In this document: piece by piece, positions 8,780-17,800 of the stretch
How positions within the stretch are numbered: the first letter of the stretch is position 1
How the letters are laid out: each line of letters starts with the position of its first letter
Assembly: GCA_030631415.1 (NCBI GenBank)
Contig: DAOVLE010000015.1
Coordinates: 1 to 41,341 of the forward strand
Length of the DNA stretch: 41,341 bases
From: JAAEQG01 sp023133475
GTDB taxonomy: Bacteria > Planctomycetota > Phycisphaerae > UBA1845
Reading direction: 5' to 3'
The notes under the pieces: generated by a model
Seen by the model: the letters and a program-made list of their open reading frames with translations, nothing else
The model's database searches: none
What the model was told of the DNA's origin: nothing
Made by a program: the position numbers and the translations under genes

Positions 8780-9087
8780 ACACTGGATACTGCCCCTTCT
8801 GCCCAGGCTTGGCAGCCACCTAATGGTTTGTCCCTTTTCGTTAGGGCGGTTAAACTGCCCTAACTCTCTCTCTCCACGTAGCTCTCTCTCATTACCTGTG
8901 CACAAACCCAGGCTCTCTCTCTCAAGCTTGTGCACTTGGAACAAACCAGGGTACGAAAACACACAGGTGCGTTTCACCTGGTCGAATACGACTTATCATT
9001 ACTTAATGCGGGACCCTATACTCAGTGCGGGTACGCGTCTCTCTCCACCTTTCGTCACCTCTCTCTCGAATCATCCCCACTCTCACT
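8749..9087 (-). ncRNA. Predicted structured RNA with GAGAGA tracts
   Basis: On the minus strand a promoter (9094-9122) precedes about 335 bases rich in perfect hairpins: 8964-8969/8975-8980 (6 bp), 8898-8905/8928-8935 (8 bp, GTGCACAA), 8840-8847/8857-8864 (8 bp, extendable) and 8765-8772/8783-8790 (8 bp). Six GAGAGA tracts, 6 to 11 bases long, lie in loops or between stems (plus-strand positions about 8774, 8864, 8882, 8913, 9038, 9059). The 3' end at 8749-8779 is terminator-like. ORFs on either strand here lack good starts. The opposite strand, with CUCUCU loops, cannot be excluded as the functional one. Confidence 0.5.
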
Positions 9088-9093
9088 ATTGTT

Positions 9094-9122
9094 AATATAG
9101 CACCTGCCTGCCGGGAAAGCAA
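9094..9122 (-). promoter_or_regulatory. Sigma-70-type promoter of the minus-strand RNA
   Basis: Read on the minus strand: TTGCTT (-35), 17 bases, TATATT (-10) with an upstream TG (extended -10, TGCTATATT). The tRNA-Gly promoter 100 bases away has the near-identical form TTGCCT-N17-TATATT, which supports both. Start expected near 9087. Confidence 0.5.
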
Positions 9123-9220
9123 GAGCCTTTTTGGGACTTGGCAAGTTTTTCTGCTCGGCGTACATTCTTACTAACAACTTGCCATAGTCACTTGGATAAA
9201 CCGGGAAGTTGCCCTCCCAC

Positions 9221-9249
9221 TTGCCTCCGCCGGCAACTGTGGATATATT
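9221..9249 (+). promoter_or_regulatory. Promoter of tRNA-Gly
   Basis: TTGCCT (9221-9226), 17-base spacer, TATATT (9244-9249). The expected start point near 9256 lies 5 bases before the mature tRNA, which fits a single-tRNA transcript. Confidence 0.6.
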
Positions 9250-9260
9250 ATCGTGCCGAT

Positions 9261-9333
9261 GCGGGCGTAGCTCAACTGGTAGAGCATTAGCCTTCCAAGC
9301 TAATTGTTGCGCGTTCGAGTCGCGTCGCCCGCT
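9261..9333 (+). tRNA. tRNA-Gly (anticodon UCC)
   Basis: Full cloverleaf: acceptor GCGGGCG (9261-9267) with CGCCCGC (9326-9332), D arm GCTC/GAGC, anticodon stem TTAGC/GCTAA with loop CTTCCAA (anticodon TCC at 9294-9296), T arm with loop TTCGAGT. The discriminator T at 9333 is usual for tRNA-Gly. CCA is not encoded. A GACGGC/GCCGTC hairpin follows at 9338-9357 without a T-run. Confidence 0.96.
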
Positions 9334-9410
9334 GTTTGACGGCGTTTGTCAGCCGTCCACAACTCACGTCAGCAGCGATACCCGGAGCACACAGATCGGC
9401 GTTTCGGGTT

Positions 9411-9459
9411 GATTTTATGGGGTTGTCGGAAATAAGGGGCGTTAGGGAACGTTTGGTGG
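9411..9459. repeat. Diverged 49-base direct repeat, copy 1
   Basis: Aligns without gaps to 9593-9641 at 36 of 49 positions; most differences are transitions. The two copies flank palindromic element copy 2. Copy 2 of this repeat contains the ribosome-binding site of the CotH gene; here the same site is degraded. Confidence 0.6.
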
Positions 9460-9466
9460 AACAGTT

Positions 9467-9584
9467 GGGTGGCCCATGGCTTTAGCCGTGGGGGACGCGA
9501 ATCCAAGTGCCCAGGCTGCTACGGGATCCGGCGATGCTCGGAGGAACCATTCGTGTCCCCCACCGCTAAAGTGGTGGGCCACCC
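9467..9584. repeat. Palindromic element 'GGGTGGCCCA..TTTAGC', copy 2
   Basis: Same terminal inverted repeats as at 7776, ending GGTGGGCCACCC. It lies exactly between the two copies of a 49-base direct repeat, suggesting insertion coupled to a local duplication just upstream of the CotH gene. Confidence 0.75.
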
Positions 9585-9592
9585 AACGGGGT

Positions 9593-9641
9593 GATTTCAT
9601 GAGGTTATTAATAATAAAGCGCGTCAGGGAGCGCTTGGAGG
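9593..9641. repeat. Diverged 49-base direct repeat, copy 2
   Basis: Partner of 9411-9459. It ends in GCGCTTGGAGG, which leads into the Shine-Dalgarno of the gene starting at 9652. Confidence 0.6.
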
Positions 9642-9651
9642 AGGCTCGAAA

Positions 9652-12600
9652 ATGGCTAAGTGGTTGAACGCATATGGGGGATGTGTTTGCGCGGTGTTGG
9701 GGTTGCTCTGCTCGGCGGGAGTGGGTTTCGCCGACGAGGCGAACGTCATCTTTGACGACACAGCCGTACTTACCTACGAACTGACCTTCTCTCAGCCGGA
9801 CTGGTGGGACCAGTTGGTGGCTAACTACGAAGACCCGGACCAACCCTACATGGAAGCCCGATTTCAGTTCGGCGACGAGGTTCTCGACCCAATCGGGGTG
9901 CGGTTGAAGGGCAACTCCTCCTACTGGGGGCATCCCGGTGTCAAGAAGTCCTTTAAGCTCAAGTTCGACGAGTACGACGACACCCAACACTTCCACAGCC
10001 TCAATAAGGTGAACCTGAACAACAGCTTCAAAGACCCGACCATGCTGCGGGAGAAGCTGTTTCTGGATTTTGTGAATCAGCGGGTGCCAGCCATACGCGT
10101 GAATCATGTGGCATTGTACATTAACGGAACTTATTGGGGGCTCTACGTGCAGGTGGAGCAGGTGGACAAGACCTTCTTCCAACGGCACATCGGCGGCGAC
10201 GAGGACGGCAACCTGTTCAAGGGCGACCCGCACGGCACCCTGGAATGGCGGGGGGCTGACGCGGAACTGTACAAGAACCAATATGAGCTAAAAACCAACG
10301 AAACCGAGGACGATTGGACCGATCTGGTCAGCCTGATCGACGTGCTCAACAACACGCCGCCGGAGGATTTCCAGACGGCGTTCGACGCGGTGTTCGAGGT
10401 GCCGAACTACCTGGAGACTCTGGCAGCCAACATACTCTTCGCAAACCTCGATTCGTACAACGGCACGGGGCATAACTACTACGTGTACCATCGCCAGGAC
10501 AACGACAAGTTCATCCACTTCGCGTGGGACTGCAACGAAGCCTTCGGCAACTTCGCCTTTGGTATGTCAGCCCAGCAGGTGCTCGACCTGGACCCGCATT
10601 GGCTTCCTCTGCCGCCGCAGAATCGCCGCCCGCTGTGCACGCGGTTGTGGCAGACCTTCGAGTGGGACCGCCAGTACCTTCGGCATTTGGGCAAGATGCT
10701 GCGCACGGGCTTCAACTCGGCGACGTTTGACCCGCGGATCGACGAACTGGCGGACATGATCCGCCCATACGTCTACGCAGACACCAACAAGATGTACACC
10801 GACGCCCAGTTCGAGCAGAATCTTGAACAGGACGTGGTCGATGGCCCACACACAATTATCGGGTTGAAGCGTTTTGTGGCTCAGCGCTACGTTTACATGG
10901 ATAATCGCCTCAATGGGTTCTCTTCGCGTGCCGACCTGTCGCTTAATGAGTTGATGCCGGTCAACGGTGGGACGCTTGCCGATAATGCGGGCGACTATGA
11001 TCCCTGGCTGGAGATCTACAACCGGGGTCCGGGCCTGGTGCACATTCAGAACGTGTTTCTGTCGGACGATGCGGGCGATCCGACCAAGTGGGCCTTGCCG
11101 GTCATCGATCTGGACGACGGGGAATACCTGGTGCTCTGGCTGGATGGCGAGGTCGGCGAGGGGGCGGACCACGCGAACTTCAGCCTGCAACCCGGTGGAG
11201 GTGAACTCTACTTGCACAAGCGAACCGGCATAGAAACCATGCTGGTGGACAGCGTGAGCTACCCCACGTTGGCAGCCGACATATCATTTGCACGCTTCGA
11301 GGACGGAGACGGGGACTGGCTGGAAACCAACGTGCCCACCCCCGGCGATGCCAACCAGCAACCGGCTGGCCCGATCGCCCTGTACATTAACGAGTTCATG
11401 GCGGACAACGAAAGCACTATCGAGGACCCCGATCAACCCGCGGCGTTCGAGGATTGGATTGAGATTTACAACCCGGGTGCTTTTTCCGTGGATATGGGCG
11501 GGATGTACCTGACCGACTATTTGGCGGATCCGACCCAGTGGCAAGTGCCCGATGGCGTGACTGTCCCGGCGGGCGGGTATCTGCTGTTCTGGGCGGACGA
11601 CGACGACGAGCAGGGCGACACCCATACCAACTTCAAACTCGGCAAGAGCGGTGAAGAGATAGGCCTGTTCGATAGCGATGGTGTGACTGTGATCGACTCG
11701 GTGGTGTTCGGCGTGCAATGGCCCGACGTCTCTTACGGCCGGTATCCGGATGGAACCGATAACTGGGTGTTTTTCGCCAACCCCACCCCGTGGGCGAGCA
11801 ACACCGAGCCCAATGCCCCGCCGATGATCAGCGACACCACGCACACCCCGGCTGCGCCGACGTCAGCCGACCCCGTCTGGGTGACTTGCGTTGTCACCGA
11901 TGATGGGTCATTGGGCCAGGTGGCTCTGACGTACGATGCCGGCTCCGGGCTGGTGGAGGTGCCCATGTACGACGACGGAGCCCACCAGGACGGCAATCCC
12001 GGTGACAACCTCTACGGTGAGCAGATACCGGCCTTTGCCTCGGGCACTCTGGTCCGGTATTATGTGACGGCTACGGATAATCTCGGGGCTGAATCCGCCG
12101 ATCCGCCCCAAGCCCCCACGGCGACTTATGCCTACGTGGTGGACTATGCCCCGCCGCCGGTTCACATTAACGAGTTTATGGCTGACAATGAGACCATCGA
12201 GGACCCCGACGAGCCAGGCCAATACCCTGATTGGATCGAGTTGTACAACGCCGGCACCGACGCGATTGATCTGGGCGGCATGTATCTGACAGATGATCTG
12301 AACGACCGGACGCAATATGAGATTCCCGCGGGCGTATCCATCCCTGCCGGCGGGTATCTGGTTTTCTGGGCTGACGGCGACGACGCCCAAGGCCCGCTGC
12401 ACACCAACTTCAAGCTCGGCAAGAGCGGCGAGGAGATCGGGCTATACGACACCAGCAGCAACGGCTTTGAACCCATCGACGAACTCACCTTCGGTGAACA
12501 GACGACCGATGAGTCGATGGGGCGATTCCCGGACGGACGGGACTGCTGGCGGTTCTTCACCAGCCCCACCCTGGAGGCTTCCAACGGGATGCTCTTTGAT

Positions 12601-12765
12601 TACAATGCTAATGGGAGTATCGAACTGGCGGATTTCGCGGAGTTCCGCTCGTGTCTCGCCGGTGCAGACGGCGAATCGTTGGGTGACGGCTGCGAGGTCT
12701 TCGACTCCGACTGTGACGGAGACGTGGACCTGATGGACTTCGCGGCGTTTCAAAACGCATGGTAG
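9652..12765 (+). CDS. Secreted CotH-kinase and lamin-tail-domain protein with C-terminal dockerin-like module
   Basis: A 1037-residue exported protein; signal peptide about 1-27. Residues ~35-415 form a CotH-type kinase-like domain: RLKGNSSYW, KKSFKLKFDEYD, MLREKLFLDF, YWGLYVQVEQVDKTF and the metal-site region HNYYVYH..DKFIHFAWDCNEAFGN with Asp293. Three lamin-tail domains follow (~425-545, ~577-690, ~838-955), marked by LNELMP or INEFMADN…DWIEIYN; the second and third are near copies. A 'choice-of-anchor' Ig-like stretch (~722-832) lies between them. The end (~983-1037) is a paired EF-hand/dockerin-like module. CotH kinases phosphorylate extracellular proteins; lamin-tail domains are common in planctomycete surface proteins. 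Start: ATG behind GGAGGAGG. No operon partner. Confidence 0.88.
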   Translation: MAKWLNAYGGCVCAVLGLLCSAGVGFADEANVIFDDTAVLTYELTFSQPDWWDQLVANYEDPDQPYMEARFQFGDEVLDPIGVRLKGNSSYWGHPGVKKSFKLKFDEYDDTQHFHSLNKVNLNNSFKDPTMLREKLFLDFVNQRVPAIRVNHVALYINGTYWGLYVQVEQVDKTFFQRHIGGDEDGNLFKGDPHGTLEWRGADAELYKNQYELKTNETEDDWTDLVSLIDVLNNTPPEDFQTAFDAVFEVPNYLETLAANILFANLDSYNGTGHNYYVYHRQDNDKFIHFAWDCNEAFGNFAFGMSAQQVLDLDPHWLPLPPQNRRPLCTRLWQTFEWDRQYLRHLGKMLRTGFNSATFDPRIDELADMIRPYVYADTNKMYTDAQFEQNLEQDVVDGPHTIIGLKRFVAQRYVYMDNRLNGFSSRADLSLNELMPVNGGTLADNAGDYDPWLEIYNRGPGLVHIQNVFLSDDAGDPTKWALPVIDLDDGEYLVLWLDGEVGEGADHANFSLQPGGGELYLHKRTGIETMLVDSVSYPTLAADISFARFEDGDGDWLETNVPTPGDANQQPAGPIALYINEFMADNESTIEDPDQPAAFEDWIEIYNPGAFSVDMGGMYLTDYLADPTQWQVPDGVTVPAGGYLLFWADDDDEQGDTHTNFKLGKSGEEIGLFDSDGVTVIDSVVFGVQWPDVSYGRYPDGTDNWVFFANPTPWASNTEPNAPPMISDTTHTPAAPTSADPVWVTCVVTDDGSLGQVALTYDAGSGLVEVPMYDDGAHQDGNPGDNLYGEQIPAFASGTLVRYYVTATDNLGAESADPPQAPTATYAYVVDYAPPPVHINEFMADNETIEDPDEPGQYPDWIELYNAGTDAIDLGGMYLTDDLNDRTQYEIPAGVSIPAGGYLVFWADGDDAQGPLHTNFKLGKSGEEIGLYDTSSNGFEPIDELTFGEQTTDESMGRFPDGRDCWRFFTSPTLEASNGMLFDYNANGSIELADFAEFRSCLAGADGESLGDGCEVFDSDCDGDVDLMDFAAFQNAW

Positions 12766-12797
12766 CACTGGTGCCTCTGCCGGTGAGAGATGGTGAC

Positions 12798-12897
12798 ACC
12801 GGTGAGAGATGTAGGGCGGGTTTCACCCGCCGCAGACGCCTGATTGGTCTGGCCCGCCCTACGGTGAAGAAGGCGGGTGGAACCCGCCCTACACTGT
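12798..12897. repeat. Cluster of GGGCGGGTT palindromic repeats
   Basis: Two units, TGTAGGGCGGGTTTCACCCG (about 12809) and GGCGGGTGGAACCCGCCCTA (about 12872), with a partial GCCCGCCCTACGGTGAAG between them. They fill the gap between convergent genes. Confidence 0.65.
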
Positions 12898-12938
12898 TGA
12901 CATCATCCACATTGGCAGCAGCCGGATTGCCCCGGCGG

Positions 12939-14363
12939 CTATGCCATCGCAAATGCCCGGCGGATTTTGTCGATGCGCTCGTTCGAGTTGCCGGGGACAA
13001 ATCCGAAATGCTTCTGGTCGCGTGGCGACTGAATTTTGGCTAACCGCTTCCAGCCCTGGTTCATGCCATGAATGAACAGCGCCGAGGTGATACTGCGGGT
13101 GCGAAGGAAGGTGGCCAGCGTGCGCCGCCAGACCCACGGCACCACCGCCGCGGTGTGACGCAGTTCGTAGATGGCTTCATCCAACGCGGCAGCCGACATG
13201 TTCTTAGGCTGATAAACCGTCTCGACGAAGCTGTAGCGTTCCCAGTCCTCGGGGTAATTAGTGGCGAAGATGCGGCCTTGCTCCATGTACCGATCGTATA
13301 GCCTGGTACCGGGCAACGGTGTCAGGTTGGTGATCTGGATGGTATCCACCCCCAGACGCACAGATGCCAACGCAGTGTCAGCCACAGTGTTCACACAGTC
13401 CTGCTCGGCGCCGATGATGAACCCGCCGAAAACGCTGATCCCCGCCCGGTGAAACCCCTTGATCAACTCCCGGTAGCGATCCACGTTCACACGGTTGACC
13501 CCCTTGTGCCAGTCCACCAGTGTCTCGGCGTTCAGCGTCTCGAACCCGACCATCATCCCACGACAACCCGCCAGGTAAGCCAGCCGCAGCCCCTCGGCAT
13601 CGTCACCCATGTTGATGGTCGTCTGGCTGAACCATAGACGCTTTTTGCCGTGTTTGATGATGGCCCGCAGCAGTTGCTTGGCCCAGGCGGCGTGCTGCCT
13701 GCCCACGCCGAAGAAGTTGTCGTCCACGACGAAGACGAACGTTCTCGGTGTCGCGTTCCACTCGTCGATAATCGTATCGATGTCTCTGCGGCGGATGCGT
13801 GCCCCGTTGAATTTGGTCACGCTACAGTACTCGCACCCCACCGGGCAGCCGCGCGAGGTCTGGATGCTGGAGACGTCATAGCGCCCGTTGATCGCCTGGA
13901 GGTCCTGGCGGGCACCGCCGAACCGCCGGCCCAACTCGCTCAGGCTGCCTTGATACTGTTGTTGAAGACGCCCACGAGCGGCATCGTCGACAATGGCAGG
14001 CCATATCTCGTCGCACTCCCCAACCACCACCGAGTCACAGAAGCGGGCGGCTTCGTCCGGCACCGCCGAGGCATGAGGGCCGCCAAAGATCACCGGCACT
14101 CCCTTACGCCTACAACACGCGGTGATCTCATAGGCTCGCGTCGCACCGCTGGTATAGCTGGTCAGCCCCACCAGATCATACCGTCCGGCTTCGATCTGCG
14201 GCTCGGTCATCTGGTGCCCGAAAATCTCGTCGATGATCTCGACTTGGTGCTCCGGCGGAACCAGCTTCGCCAACACCTGCAAGCCGAGTTGCGGAATCCG
14301 GCTACCGATGGTGTGATACCCTTCGGTACGCCGCGTGACGGGGTTTATCAGGGCAATACGCAT
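12939..14363 (-). CDS. B12-binding-domain radical SAM protein
   Basis: A 474-residue cytoplasmic enzyme. Residues 1-140 form a Rossmann-like cobalamin-binding-type domain (IALINP, DLVGLTSYTSGATRAYEI, VIFGGPHASAVPDEA). The radical SAM core begins at ~165 with the [4Fe-4S] motif CPVGCEYC (Cys173, Cys177, Cys180), then FVVDDNFFG, GMMVGFETLN, GFIIGAEQD and LTPLPGTRLYDRY, the usual order in the B12-dependent class. The C-terminal ~100 residues are family-specific. These enzymes perform methylations or ring rearrangements, often on lipids or natural products; the substrate here is not evident. The ATG at 14363 (MRIALINP) fits the domain start, though its Shine-Dalgarno is weak. The gene stands alone. 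Confidence 0.9.
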   Translation of the reverse strand: MRIALINPVTRRTEGYHTIGSRIPQLGLQVLAKLVPPEHQVEIIDEIFGHQMTEPQIEAGRYDLVGLTSYTSGATRAYEITACCRRKGVPVIFGGPHASAVPDEAARFCDSVVVGECDEIWPAIVDDAARGRLQQQYQGSLSELGRRFGGARQDLQAINGRYDVSSIQTSRGCPVGCEYCSVTKFNGARIRRRDIDTIIDEWNATPRTFVFVVDDNFFGVGRQHAAWAKQLLRAIIKHGKKRLWFSQTTINMGDDAEGLRLAYLAGCRGMMVGFETLNAETLVDWHKGVNRVNVDRYRELIKGFHRAGISVFGGFIIGAEQDCVNTVADTALASVRLGVDTIQITNLTPLPGTRLYDRYMEQGRIFATNYPEDWERYSFVETVYQPKNMSAAALDEAIYELRHTAAVVPWVWRRTLATFLRTRSITSALFIHGMNQGWKRLAKIQSPRDQKHFGFVPGNSNERIDKIRRAFAMA

Positions 14364-14868
14364 CCGCTACTAGGCCCCACTGCCGGTGAAACAATCAGTA
14401 CCGCGACCGTAAGGGAGCGGCCAATCCTGGTAGGGCGGGTTCCACCCACCTTCTTCGCTGGGTCCCCCACCGCTAAAGCGATGGGCCACCCAATCAACAC
14501 CGCACCGAAACAATACCCGGAGTCTAGGGCCAACCGGGGCAAGAGTCAAACCAGTTACCCCCCACTAACGGGTGTGACCATGCCGCTTAATAAGTCCAAA
14601 GTCCCTGGTCCAAAGTCCAAAGTCGGAAACCAACGGGACTTTAGACCTTGGACCTTGGACTTTGGACCTTGGACTCGTCGCTGGTTGGCAGGTTCCACCC
14701 ACCCTACATATGGAGGGGAAAGACAACCACTCCAATACCCGGCATAAATGCCGGGGCTAGCGCGGATTATCCATCATACCGCCAAGAAGGCGGGTGGAAC
14801 CCGCCCTACAACCGGCGGGACGCCGACGCCACCGACTTGGGGCCTGGGGCTCTTCGCGCCCCCCACAG
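14364..14868. other. Intergenic region packed with repeats
   Basis: It holds a CGACCGTAAGGGAGCGGCC unit (about 14400), a half copy of the TTTAGC palindromic element (14462-14491), the GTCCAAA heptamer inverted repeat (14593-14675) and GGGCGGGTT units (about 14790-14815). No gene was found. Confidence 0.6.
14593..14675. repeat. Heptamer inverted repeat (GTCCAAA/TTTGGAC)
   Basis: The left arm repeats GTCCAAA in about four units; the right arm repeats TTGGACC/TTTGGAC. The arms are complementary in several registers and can form a long hairpin with a 12-base loop. Confidence 0.65.
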
Positions 14869-17800
14869 CTACTGCGTGAACAGGAACTGGAACCACACGA
14901 AGTCGGCCAAATCCACATCCCCGTCACTGTCGGCATCGGCGAAGGTGCAGGCACAACATGGAGCACCGTATAGAGGCGGTTCGCACGGCGGGCTCTCACA
15001 CGGCCCAGTGAGGCAATCACAGAACTCGGCGAAATCGAACAGGTCCACGTCCCCATCGCCGTCGAGGTCGCCGGGCTGATCACATTCGTCGGGAATGCCG
15101 TTGCTGTTGCAGTCGAGGGCCGCGCCGAGCGTCACGCCGTGCAGTTTCACGGCGTCGATTTCCTCCCAGCGGTTCGGCATACGGTGCGTCGTGTCAATGG
15201 TGACCTTCAGGCCTCGAACCAGGTAGTCGGTCTGCGGCCAGGTCACGACAAACTCCTGGATTTCCTGGAGCGCCCAATCGCAGGGATCGGTGCCGTTCCA
15301 GACGGCGTGCAGTTGACCGCCGGTATCCACGACATCCACCTGAACGACAAAGCCGTTATTGAGGCTCTCGACGATAGTGGCGCCGGTGGCGTAGACGGGC
15401 GTGGCGTACCCGAGCGTGACGTGCTCGATACCGGCATCGGGCTCCTCCGTGGCCCACGCCTGCCAATGGTCGCCGTAGCTGGGCACATCCGGCGCACCGG
15501 TCGCCTGTGTCGCGTGCCATTGTTCGTTCCCCTCGTCCCATTGAGAGCTGAAATCGATCACATACGTGGCCCACTGCTCGAGTGTGCCCGCAACGTCGCA
15601 TTCGTCGGGGATGCCGTTGGCGTTGTAATCATCGCTCGTGCCGACGGCAATGTCCTCCATGTCGTCGACGCCGTTACTATTGCAGTCCGCCGGCATAAGC
15701 ACTCGCAGCTTCAGTTCCGGGTCCCCGAGCAGATTCAACTCGTAGCAGACGTACCGAACCGGGTCCTCAAGACTTGTCGGATTTATTGCCCCGTAGCTGT
15801 CGTCCTTGGCGCTCTGGAGAGCCTTGCCGAGCTCGAAGACCGCCTCGCCGAAGATCGCATCGAAGAACTCTCGTGTCACGCGTGTCGAGGCTGAGTCCAG
15901 AGTGTTTCCCGGGGCTCCCAGACCTGATCTCGAATTGGTCACGCAAGCAAAAGCACCATATTCCATGGTTGTGATCACTTCCGAGAAACAGCGACAGTGC
16001 GCATGGTCAAAATGCCCCAGATCGCAGGAATCATCGAAGAAGAAGAAACCGTTCGTATTCGTCAAAGCCTCGAGGGAACTGTACAGTTCCGGGTAGTTGA
16101 CGGCGTACGGGGCCGATGAGCTGGTGCAGACTCTCACCATGCCTCTGCGAGCACTGCCATGGTTGGAGATGTATATGAGTTGTGGCGTCGTGTTCCCGCC
16201 CGTGCCGTTCAGTATGGGAACCAGCTCATTCGAGGCGGACCATCCGTCCGTGGTCCACTCAAAGCTCACTCCGTCCCCCGGCCCGGCGACACTCGGGTCG
16301 TAGTCCGGGTCGTGCGTGTCGTTGTACCAGTCGAGATCGTACAGGCTCGTGACGCCAAAGTTTCTGGCGATCGGCAATCGGCTGTTTTCGATTCCGACGG
16401 TGCTGTAGCCGTAGAGGTCGGATCCCCATTGTATCAACTCGGCGAACGGTTTCGTGAACTCCTGAATACCGCCAAAGCCGAGATACCCGCCGCCGAAGAG
16501 TGCGGCATTGAGACACTCGTCTTCCGTCGCTTCATAGGTCAGGGTCTTTTTCACGAAGTTGACGACCTCGTTGCCGCCCGTGACCGCGGCACGGCCGATG
16601 TAGATGTCCGCAAACATATCCACGTCGCCGCCGTCCACGCCGTCGGTGGGTTCGCCGTACCGGTTGTCGGCATCGTAATCGAACGACTCGGGTGGATCGA
16701 CGCATCCGTAATACATGTCCGCGGCAATTGCTTCACCCCAATGCCAGAATTCGCGCACGGGGATGATGCCCTTGTCGCCCCCGAGCAGCGCGTACTCGGT
16801 TCCCCGGTTCTCGTACGCATCGATAAGGAAGTGGCGGATTCTGGTCTGATTGTCTTCCCCACCGGAAGGGGTCGTGCCGTCGTAGTTGGCATAAATCCAT
16901 TCCGTGGTGACGATGCCGGCGGTGATCCCCCGCGCCCTCTTCGAGTTGCACAAAGCCTGGAAGTCGTAGTTCGGGTTGGGGACGCCGTCCGGATCGGCAA
17001 GCCCGTTGCTCGTGATTACGACGTACTCCATGCTCAACTCACCCTGAGGCTCGAAGTATATCTCCACGGCCCTGCAGGCTTTCTTGACATTGCTCTGCTC
17101 GGCCTCCGTCAGCCCGAGGTTGTATGCAGCCAGGATCAGCGCGTTGCCGAGGTCTGCGTAGTCGTTGGAGGACGTTAGAATGTGTGTTTGGCACTCATAG
17201 AACAAAGCCGCCGCACCGGGAATCCCCATGCCGAATATCGTATAGCCGTTGAAGGTGCCACCGTCGGTCAGCAGATAGCACAGTTTGTTGCCGATGCCGA
17301 TGTTGTGGTGCACGCCGCCGTGATCCTGTGTTCCGTGGTAGTAGTAAGGGCTCAGGAGGCGATCCGGCTGACGAAGATCGCCGAAATCGGTGCCGTAGCA
17401 GCAGTCCGTCCTGACCTGAGTAGGGTCATCCATGCGGCGCCACACAACACAGTTGGGATACTCACCCCATCCGTTCGTGCCGTTGCAGTCGCCCTCGTCG
17501 CCCCAGCAGTGCCAATCCTCAAACAGTCGCCATTTCATCTCCGGGGTGTCGTCACCGGCACCGTTCGTTTGGTCAACCCACTCACCCCACATATCCGAGA
17601 ACGACTCGTTGATTGCGCCCGATTGGCCTGAGTAGATCAGGTCCGACTCGGACCTCGTAACGCCGTGCGTGAACTCATGCGCGACGATATCATCAATCGC
17701 GTTGTTGAGCCCAAGGTATATCGTGCCTGCCGACCAGTATGCACAATCGGCATCGAGCATCACGCGGGCAAGCAGAGGTGCGCCGTTGCCGTCATAGCTG

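Noticed and set aside
8720..9095. ORFs of 85 (minus) and 113 (plus) residues across 8720-9095
   Set aside because: Neither has a convincing start or ribosome-binding site; composition is dominated by CT/GA repeats and hairpin arms, so a structured RNA explains the stretch better.
9476..9667. 63-residue ORF ending in the CotH leader
   Set aside because: It translates the palindromic element and repeat; no start signal.
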